A DNA stretch of 64,000 nt from Glutinoglossum americanum (taxonomy: Eukaryota > Ascomycota > Geoglossomycetes > Geoglossales > Geoglossaceae), in contig JAGHQL010000130.1 in the NCBI GenBank assembly GCA_020080175.1, forward strand, positions 1-64,000. Reading direction: 5' to 3'. Made by a program: the position numbers and the translations under genes. The stretch's first letter is position 1; every line of letters starts with the position of its first letter. The notes beneath the pieces are model-generated. The model did no database searches and was not told the DNA's origin. It saw only the letters and a list, made by a program, of their open reading frames with translations. This document shows, piece after piece, positions 56,247-64,000 of the stretch.

Positions 56247-56877
56247 CAGACCGAAGGACTCTGGCGATCAAATAGTCGAAATGGTCAACTGATTGCTTAC
56301 TGTGGAGGTTCTAGTTGCTGATCAGCACAAACTCTAGATAGTCTCGGTGTGCCGTTTATATTGCTAAGGTGCGGACATCAACCCATCGCACATGTAGGCT
56401 CTTGTATAGATGCCCTATGTTCTATTCCGGCAACACTCGGAAGATACCGCTGACATGCTATGTACAATTTCCTAGAAGGGTACGGTGCTTCAATAGAAAC
56501 ACTAAGCTTCGCCGTTGATGCCTATCTACTAATTCGGAGATAGTCTATTCCTATATTATTCCCCGCGGCAGGTTTCCCGTCCAGCATGGTCATAGCTCAA
56601 GAAGCACCAAAGGCTTCTCATAACGTAGACTATTTTCGCCCATTTGGGTATAGCGTGTGGATCAATGCCGATATATTATGTCCCGAGGACAAGTTGGAGC
56701 GCCAGACCCCGCAGGGGGCGGAGGTTAAGGACTCCGTAGGGCCAATCGGTCACGATGCCTTCTCGGGAAAATACTACGCAAGGTCCAAATAGTGATGGGT
56801 TGTGCCGCCTAGCTGGCAACCACCGCATTTATAAATGGTGCCAAGCAGGGGATCCGCGGGCCACTCAGACGCTCCGC
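56247..56877. other. Convergent intergenic spacer
   Basis: About 630 bp between the SET-domain gene and EPL1. The frame 56586-56792 is unrecognised. Confidence 0.6.
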
Positions 56878-58874
56878 CTATAATCCACTAGATCCAACGA
56901 TGGCAGATGTCGGAGTAGATGACGGGGCATGTCCTCTGTGTTGCCCCGGAGCGCCAGAAGTTGATTGGCCATTAGCCATAGAAACGTCCTGCTGCTGTAG
57001 TCGTCTAACAGAATGCGCATGGACCGCCGCCGCGTGATCCTTGTGGCTAATCGGGAGCATCGAAGCTCGATAACGCACAAATAACGTCTCATATGGGTCT
57101 ACCTCATATGTAGGCTGTTCGTCCTCATCGTCCCGGTCGTACCTAAATCGATCATATACAATGGGGTCAATATCCTCCTCGGGGGACTGCAAGCGTAGAC
57201 CACGACGATCCACCAGAATACGGCCTCCCCGACCCCGTCGACGTCGAAAAGATAGCTGGGTATGGGACGGTCCTTCATATGTTGGAGAGGCGTAGCGGAC
57301 TATAATGGTATCTCCCCTCCCTCGAGTCGGAGACTCATCTCGTACCTGCGTGCCGTTGCCTGATGCCTCAGACGATACTGAGGCAGGCGGAGTAGGCAAA
57401 TACTCAGTTACAGCGGAGCGGAAGCTAAAGGTCGAGGTCTGCTCTGTTGTTGGGGTAAGCGGCATCCGAGTCAAGTCCAAATACCCCCTATTGCAGTTGT
57501 TGTGCTGTGCAATCTTTTCCTCAAGCTTTCTGTTCATCTCGTTCTCTTTTTCAGCGAGCACATCCTGTAACGGTATGAGGTCTGCTTCTGCGGATCGACC
57601 GTCTTGCCGTGATGGTATACGGGGCTGTACCACCGAGGGGCGTTGGATTTGAGGTGCTTCGTTGATTCTCCTCTTTTGTGGCTGTGAAGAGTTAATTAGG
57701 GCAGGTGACGGGTATAGAGGCGATACGGAACACAAACCTTCTGATTGATGAGATCTTCGTCATCATCCTTAAATCCGTTCCTTCTCTTCTCTTCCTTTAC
57801 TTGCATGCGTTCCTCGAAAATCTGTCTATCGCTTGCAAGAATATCCCTCTTAAGCACCTCCCTCTGCTTAACCATCGCTAGTCCATGCCTAGCTAACTCC
57901 AGCTCTTTGCGTAGTTTCCTAAGCTTCTCAGAACTCTGAGCATCTCTGCCTCGCGTCTTGCGGACTGCGCGCACTTCCCGCCGACGGAAACATACGTAAG
58001 GGTCTGAATCGTCTCTTTCTTGACCAGTTTCGAACTACAACATATTAGCGAATTGTCAATCCTTGCCCAAACATACGCACCTTTAGCGAGGGTGTTAACG
58101 GTCTATTGCCGCGTTTGATTCGTTCTACCTTCCAGTGCTGATAAACCTCCCTTGCAAATATCCAGACTGAGTCGTCAATTCCCTCATGGAATGAGCTTTC
58201 CATTTCCTCGTAGGGCACTACCGGAGGGCTGTCTACAACAGCAAATGGTTGTTTCGATTGAGCCGTTGTTTCAAAAAAATCCATGATCACTTCGAACTGG
58301 TCCTCAGTGCATGGTGTTGACAGGGCTCTCTTCTGGTTCATTGACGCAAGGAACGCATCATCTTCTTCGGTTAGGTTATACTGACATCCGGTGCAGTCTT
58401 CTACCGTGGAGGAGAAACGTATGTAGGTGGCAGGCTGCGAGAAGCAGCGTTGGTATAAGTCGTCATATTGGAGAGAACTCCGGATAGTGTCCGGTGTTGG
58501 GATGAGGATCTGCGCAACCTTCCCACCAACAGCTGCCGCCTGAGATGCAGATATTGCTGCCTGGAGGTGGTGTTCCTAATTGTCATCACAAATTAATAAT
58601 TAGTTCAGATTCATAGCAAATAGTGGAGATAGGGACGGTGTACTCGAGAAATCAAAAATAACGAGCCAACCACGTGATAGGTACAACGAGGCTTTATTTA
58701 TAGGGGCATACTAACGATCTCTTCCCCCTTTTCAACACCAGTTTCAACCTTGGGAATATTTCTCTGAGGATCATCATCAACCTTGTCGACTTGATCTTCT
58801 CGAACAACAGCAAGAGACTGTTTTGTTGATAATTTTCGCTGTCGAAACCGTGGTGGTGCTCCAGCACGCGTCAT
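56878..58874 (-). CDS. EPL1: Enhancer of polycomb-like protein 1, NuA4 subunit
   Basis: Four exons: 58874-58716, 58575-58081, 58034-57738, 57681-56878 (1755 nt, 584 aa). Epl1 links Esa1, Eaf6 and Yng2 (piccolo NuA4) to the rest of the H4/H2A acetyltransferase. The EPcA domain is complete: MTRAGAPPRFRQRKLSTKQS, RNIPKVETGVEKGEEI|EHHL, IPTPDTIRSSLQYDDLY, FSQPATYIRFSSTVEDCTGC, TEEDDAFLASMN, WIFAREVYQHWKVERIKRGN, DDSDPYVCFRRREVRAVRKT and RGRDAQSSEKLRKLRKELEL, ending DDDEDLINQK|PQKRR. The C-terminal third is Arg/Gln/Ser-rich and disordered. Start 58874 matches fungal homologues; the 25 in-frame codons upstream do not. Its start lies 452 bp from the divergent CNB1 start. Confidence 0.95.
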
Positions 58875-59326
58875 TGAAGCCGACCGTGGATAAGTGTTTG
58901 AGCGAAAAAAAACCCAAGAGCGAGAGACTCTTATCGAATATGGTATCAAATCGACCGTAAGCTCATGAGCTTTTTGGAAATACGACTTTTGAGTCGTTTA
59001 GTGTCATCGAAGGGTAGATAATGACGACCAAAACTGGTGGCGAGTAAGAGACAGACGCTGCGTGAAGTTGAGGTGAGGTTGAAGTTTCCGGGGCCATGCC
59101 CCAAAAGTCGCGGTTATCCGACCAAACAGAGGCCCCACCAAAGAATACTGCCTCCATATTTCTGGTTAGGCTACAGCGGTTAAAGCAGCATCCACTATCA
59201 ACCATCGCCCACTCGTAATTCTTGTAATTCTGCCCTACGAGCGCAGTGACACAAAAAGATATCAAACAGCATTCAATTCACTACCTCAATCTGGCATCTA
59301 TACCTAACCTCGAGAGTGCAGCCAGG
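58875..59326. promoter_or_regulatory. Divergent promoter region of EPL1 and CNB1
   Basis: 452 bp between the two start codons. A minus-strand frame (58963-59265) is open but unrecognised and is probably promoter/leader. No specific site such as a CRE or CDRE can be called with confidence. Confidence 0.55.
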
Positions 59327-60354
59327 ATGGATAATTCAAGCACTCAGGTGCTTGCGAACATCGTGGAAGGGTCAAACTGTATGCCTTTGATCTTGCCCCT
59401 CAGCAACCGGATAACTGACGACCGACCGCCATTACGGTTTAGTCAACCGTGATGAAGTCGACCGATTGCGAAAGAGGTTCATGAAGCTAGACAAGGTACA
59501 GCTTTCAAACATCCTCCTCGACGTCACTGACCTCCATAGGACAACTCTGGCACCATCGAACGAGATGAATTTTTGAGTCTACCTCAGGTATCTTCGAACC
59601 CTCTCGCAACAAGGTATGCGTCACACATTCTCAACACGAGCTTCGTATAAGCCAGCCGCTGAAGAACACCCCGATATAACAGGATGATTGCAATATTCGA
59701 TGAGGATGGTGGAGGCGATGTTGACTTCCAAGAATTTGTCTCAGGTCTAAGTGCGTTTTCCAGCAAAGGAAATAAGGAAGAGAAGCTCCGATTCGCCTTC
59801 AAGGTCTACGACATTGATAGGGACGGCTACATTTCGAATGGAGAACTCTTCATTGTTCTGAAGATGATGGTGGGAAGCAATCTGAAGGACCAACAACTGC
59901 AACAGGTAATTTGATTACAAACATCAAGCCGTCAAGGGTGGATGGACAGATCGGCTGATCCCTCCCCGCTAGATCGTGGATAAGACAATCATGGAGGCGG
60001 ACCAGGATAATGATGGGAAGATCAGCTTCGACGAGTTCAAAAAGATGGTCGAGAACACAGATGTATCCATGAGCATGACTCTCGGTAAGTTCACATATTG
60101 GCTCATATTTTCGCCGTATGCATCACTTCGACAGCACATAGTCCCCATGTCGCTCTGGGAGTTGCAGCGCTCAGCAAATAGGAGAAATGATGATCCTTTT
60201 TCTTTTCCTCTCAATCAATTAATCAACTTATGGATATCCGTGTGACGAAGCGACACGCGGAAGCTGGTCTTCCGGACAGTGACTTTTTCTTTTCTTTTTC
60301 TTTTTCTCCCGTCGTACGAATGAATGCGCTAACAGCCGCCCAGACCAATTCTGA
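59327..60354 (+). CDS. CNB1: Calcineurin regulatory subunit B
   Basis: Six exons: 59327-59378, 59443-59495, 59540-59613, 59683-59905, 59973-60084, 60344-60354 (525 nt, 174 aa, the same length as filamentous-fungal CnB). Ca2+-binding subunit of the calcineurin phosphatase. Four EF-hands are visible: [36 protein letters not shown] and [12 protein letters not shown]. The core [20 protein letters not shown], then [20 protein letters not shown], is near-invariant. The last exon codes only for the end DQF-stop: the 11 nt at 60344 follow a CCCAG acceptor and complete MSMTL|DQF as in homologues, making the last intron 259 nt. Odd point: residue 2 is Asp (ATG GAT), where homologues have the myristoylated Gly (MGN..). 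Confidence 0.93.
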
Positions 60355-61584
60355 GCACCCGGAAAGTACCGTAACCCCGGTCGATTCCGTCTGTTTTAGG
60401 AAATTCATGTACGAGTAAGCACGTCTCAAATAGGACTCAAACAGCCGAATGTGACTTGCTATAATTGCTTTTTTGGCCATATTCGACCTTTGGCGTTCTT
60501 GAATTTTGATGCTTCGGACACTGTCCTGCGTGCCGTGTTTCGTGGCGTCGCTGTGCACCCAGTCCGTGCCAGTAGTGCCATACTACGTAGCTAGCATAGA
60601 ACAGAGACATCGCGGCGTCATTCATACATCGTAAAGGATCTGCCCTGTCATCCCATCCACCCGGATCTGACAATAAATCCAATCTAAATTGAAATGTGGA
60701 ACGGGGAATATGTAGAGTGTTGTATATGAGGCACCCTACTTTTGACCGTGGGTGTGAGTATGACCTGCTCGTGCAATCCTGGGATAAGGCTGACTGAAGG
60801 ATGCTGGACGCGTCTCGCTGTCCCGGCCTTGCTACCGCGTGCGCAAGATATCTGGCCCCTCGACTTTTAACCAAGATGCAGGGTAGGTTTTGCGATAATC
60901 CCTAGCAAATCCCGTTCAGATGTGCGTTTATCTTCATTGACTACTGCATGAGTCAATTCATTCCTATGTAACCTTACGTCATGATGGGGTGGAACCCTAT
61001 CGTTACAAGAAAGCAAACTGAGTGCGATCAAATATTCTTCGTTTTGCATTAACACGGTTCTTCTCCCCTTTGGTGGTCCGGTCATCTACTCTGACACTTC
61101 CCCATTCCAAATGCTAGTAATGGCCTGTAGCGGCCGGAAATTGCGGATGGTGTTTAACCTTCCAGCTGATTATGCAAAAGTGAACTACAATTAGGGCATG
61201 GAAACCCGACTTAGACGCCTCCCCAAATACCCGAGACAATATGGAAAGTAGTTTGAACAGGAAACGTGATCGACAGAGATCTTAGTGGACGATGCAATAC
61301 ATAATGTCTAGAATTCCCTGAACTCCAGCTTGAGGGTTAATGACAAGTAGCCAGTTCGGGCTGCCAGCCCTCCCCCATCCCCAACACCAAGAATCAAGCA
61401 TGACATCCCTTCTAGTTAGGCTTCCAAAAGCGTAAAGAGTCGGAAGTATGTACCGCGAGGACAACGATAAGAGCTGATATATGCAAAACCCGCTAAATAC
61501 GAGACATTACAACATTCCATAGTACAAGTAAAACCACATAAAATCATATTAATAAGTTGTATGAGATCGTGAGATGCTTGTTAC
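60355..61584. other. Intergenic, no supported gene
   Basis: About 1.2 kb between convergent genes. A 145-codon minus-strand frame at 60437-60874 and others are unrecognised. No tRNA was found by eye. Confidence 0.55.
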
Positions 61585-62883
61585 TCAGGAACCAGTACTG
61601 GAGCCGGGATTGTGAGAGGTGGCCGCCGGGCCCGTACGACTTCCCGTAGTTGTCCCCTCGTTGTTGTTCTCGAGGAGCTCAAGGCATTCCTGCAGTACTG
61701 TAGAGTATTAGTATCTCATCAAGCACCCCTATCTTTTGCCATCATATCAGCGGTGGGACTCACTGCCAATAATCTCTTCCTCCCATACACCCATTTGATA
61801 GTCGACCAAGCCATGTCGTTCCATAGAATCGCATAATCGGATTAATTCCCTGCCCATTCTTTCGAGGGATTCCTCGGGAATGATGCCCTGTGGTGGTTGT
61901 GGCGACTGCCCTGCTTCATTGAACTCCAAAATCATGTCTTTCTCCTTCTGAAGAACGGCGAGCCAGCAAGTGTTGAATTCATTCCACAGCTTCATCCGAT
62001 CGCTGTGCAGTTCTGGTTCGTCTCGAACAAGTCCTGCAGCTGGTACTCAGCTCAGCTCAAATGCTGCAAGACTTGTGGGTATGGGGCAAGAAATATTACC
62101 TAGTTCAACAGCGTGCGACAGCAACCAGTCGGATACTTTTTCGAGAGAATTTCCGGCCTCTATTAAGTGCCCGCTACGTGCATCCAGAAATGTTTGCTTC
62201 AAGGCAGTTTGATACTGATCGTAAGCCTGATCGAAAGCCGAGGAACCTTGCCCAAATTCTTGTTCCTCCATGGGTTCTGGCGCAGAGACTTGGGACAAAC
62301 CGCCCAAGCCGGATGCGTAAGGTTGTGGAAGGGGTGATCGCCCTAGGGAGGCTTGTTGCGGGTACTGTATAGACGAAAACTGCGAGTGCGCGTGTTGTGA
62401 AGGTCCCACAGGTCCCGGAGCGCTGGTTGGTTCGTAGTATTGCTGGACCCCAGCAAACTGACTTGAAAGAACTTCAATTGCTGCAGACTGCCGTGGCGGG
62501 TACTGTTGCACAGGGTCGTAAGATGGATTCTGAGAGACTTGCTGCGGAACGTTGTACATAGGATTCGAGCCATACTGATGGAAAGGGTGCTGTCTCTGTG
62601 GATCCTGGGGGTATTCTGACTGATACTGCAAAGTACCCCCTGGCAGTGCTGGTGTTGCGTACTGCGGATCCTCCATGATATAACCGTAGCCTGTCGCGCG
62701 ACCTCCACGCGAAGACGTTGATGCTGATGTGGGAGATCGGGATGCTAACAAAGGAACCTGTCTGAGACGGTCTGAAGCACCTCCCAGCGGTCGTCCTAAC
62801 GCTCGGCCTGTATTTCCTATCTGAGGGGATCCTGCGTTTCCTTCCAGGTCGTTCGCTCTTCTGCGATGGTCGTTCTCTTCCAT
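61585..62883 (-). CDS. Conserved fungal protein of unknown function (Gln/Pro-rich N-terminus)
   Basis: Three exons: 62883-62100, 62033-61764, 61697-61585 (1167 nt, 388 aa). Residues 1-215 are low-complexity, rich in Gln, Pro, Tyr and Ser, and probably disordered. Residues about 220-370 form a helical conserved domain: SSAFDQAYDQYQTALKQTFL, EKVSDWLLSHAVELG|LVRDEP, RMKLWNEFNTCWLAVLQKEK, RMGRELIRLCDSMERHGLV, DYQMGVWEEEIIG|ILQECLE. I recall the same domain in uncharacterised proteins of other Pezizomycotina, but no function. The disordered, prion-like N-terminus suggests a nuclear or RNA-related role (inference only). The exon junctions restore ELGLVRDE and EEEIIGILQECLELLE in phase. Confidence 0.82.
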
Positions 62884-64000
62884 GCCACGGAGTCGGTCAA
62901 CTTAATCTTTCCCCAGACAGCGTATCGAAGGCCGAAATTCGATGCGCCGTAGGCTAGAGAAGCCGAACTGAGTCGGGTCGTGCCAGTATTTAGAACGCGA
63001 GTGCTACCGAATTTACGTGATTGGAAGTGGATGTTCAAACCAATGGCACGTTAGGGAATGTAAACACCCGAAGTCCAAATACGTCTTTGATCTGTTCGGA
63101 TGCAGAAACCATCAGCGCGCGCGACGCATTCCATAGACATAGTTGTTGGATATACTCACGGCGGGGTGTTGTGTCAGTTACGACGAGATAGGAAGTGTCC
63201 ACACCGTTGAGCAACCAGGACGTACATGTGTATTTGAACAAGCATACAGGAGGATTGACGCAAGGATGATCCCCGGCCGGCATTCACAACGAAAGCCCCA
63301 ACTTCCACCAAGAGAGCAGTGATAGAAGAGTGGCCAATGCCAGATCTACGTTGGGAAAGGCACGGCTGGAATGATGGTACCGTTGACGGGAGGGTGGAAG
63401 GAGGACAAGCAAGACTGATGTGCTTAGTATGGATCGTATGGATAGGTACGTACTTTCGGATCAGCCTTCGTCTGGATCTTGATGCTGGGGGGCTTGCTAG
63501 GTAAAACCTGGATGTTGATGTGATAATCGCCAGGGTAGTTCTTTAAACGGGCGACGCCTCTGCTTTTGAACAGTTGCAGGACGGTCTAGCGGGGATGACC
63601 CCGAAACAGCACCAATGTTCAGAGGGACTTCCAACCTCCACTTATGTTACTCTAGTCCAACGCCCGCTCTCAGTCCTCCTCTCGGCTCCGCCTAGACGAA
63701 CTAGCCTCTTGGGAATGGATGTCTCAGAAGAAGCATGCGAAAATGCGCCACACGATCGTGTCGTGTGTGCTTGAATTGTGCTTGGGTGTTGTGAAACAGC
63801 TGATTGATCCGCGGATGTCCGAGTATTTGCCACCGCAGCTTGGGCTTTGCATTCGATAGCGCAAGTGAATTGTCACAGATTGGTGAATGGCGTTTTCCGT
63901 CTTCTTTACAACGGACTAAATCCGTAAGAATTCCCCCCGCGGCGCCCATCCTGCTTTCGCTTTAGCCTCACCTCGAGCTGCACGCGGACTTGGAAGCACA
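62884..64000. other. Right end, no supported gene
   Basis: This holds the 5' region of the minus-strand conserved gene. Frames at 63035-63283 (-), 63319-63504 (+), 63574-63774 (+) and 63701-63949 (-) overlap each other and are unrecognised. A gene could continue past the window edge. Confidence 0.5.

Noticed and set aside
60085-60245. Read-through C-terminus of CNB1
   Set aside because: It would add a non-homologous tail. Splicing to 60344 gives the expected DQF-stop and the usual 174-aa length.
1-64000. tRNA, rRNA, CRISPR array, LTR or LINE elements
   Set aside because: Scanning by eye for B-box-like GTTCRANNC contexts, direct-repeat arrays, long terminal repeats and reverse-transcriptase motifs found nothing convincing. 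A covariance-model or repeat-library search could still find short or decayed copies.

Overview
The window is nuclear DNA of a filamentous ascomycete (Pezizomycotina). The genes are split by many short GT..AG introns, mostly about 45-100 nt. Core genes match fungal families closely (HOM3, LYS9, BRE1, BDP1, EPL1, CNB1, a SNF1 beta subunit). A HET-domain gene and a DUF6594 gene, both typical of Pezizomycotina, are present. High intron density in housekeeping genes (KAE1 and CNB1 each have five introns) would fit an early-diverging class such as Pezizomycetes or Orbiliomycetes, but this is inference. Exon models below were built by hand from splice sites, reading-frame phase and remembered family sequence; none was tested by computation.

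Layout. 1-12.4 kb is gene-poor and accessory: a DUF6594 membrane protein with an extra C-terminal helix (993-2499, -), an aldo-keto reductase (4820-5911, +) and an intronless secreted sialidase-like protein ending in five bacterial-type BTRD1 repeats (6213-8480, -). 12.4-25.1 kb is a dense housekeeping block: aspartate kinase HOM3, TFIIIB subunit BDP1, H2B ubiquitin ligase BRE1, a BMT5-like rRNA methyltransferase, GID9 and CBF5. 25.1-41.5 kb is again gene-poor: an intronless CPC-type heavy-metal ATPase (28531-31215, +), a large ankyrin-HET gene (33535-37238, -) and a decayed HET gene beside it (about 37860-39310, +). 41.5-62.9 kb is a second dense block: KIN17, LYS9, a DFM1-type derlin, a seven-helix membrane protein, a small membrane protein, SNF1 beta subunit, KAE1, an RKM4-like SET methyltransferase, EPL1, calcineurin B and a conserved fungal protein of unknown function. 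The last 1.1 kb holds nothing I can support.

How the genes work together. Most core genes are unrelated neighbours. Shared themes are translation and RNA (CBF5, BMT5, KAE1, RKM4, BDP1), chromatin (BRE1, EPL1), nutrient signalling (SNF1 beta, GID9, calcineurin B) and the aspartate/lysine pathways (HOM3, LYS9). Several core genes are divergent pairs that may share promoters (LYS9/derlin, KAE1/SET gene, BDP1/BRE1, EPL1/CNB1).

Most unusual points: a single-gene reading of ankyrin repeats placed N-terminal to a HET domain; the sialidase-BTRD1 fusion as a transfer candidate; DUF6594 with an appended Ser/Thr-rich segment and extra helix; a P1B ATPase with a worn-down metal-binding domain; and calcineurin B in which the myristoylated glycine is replaced by aspartate.
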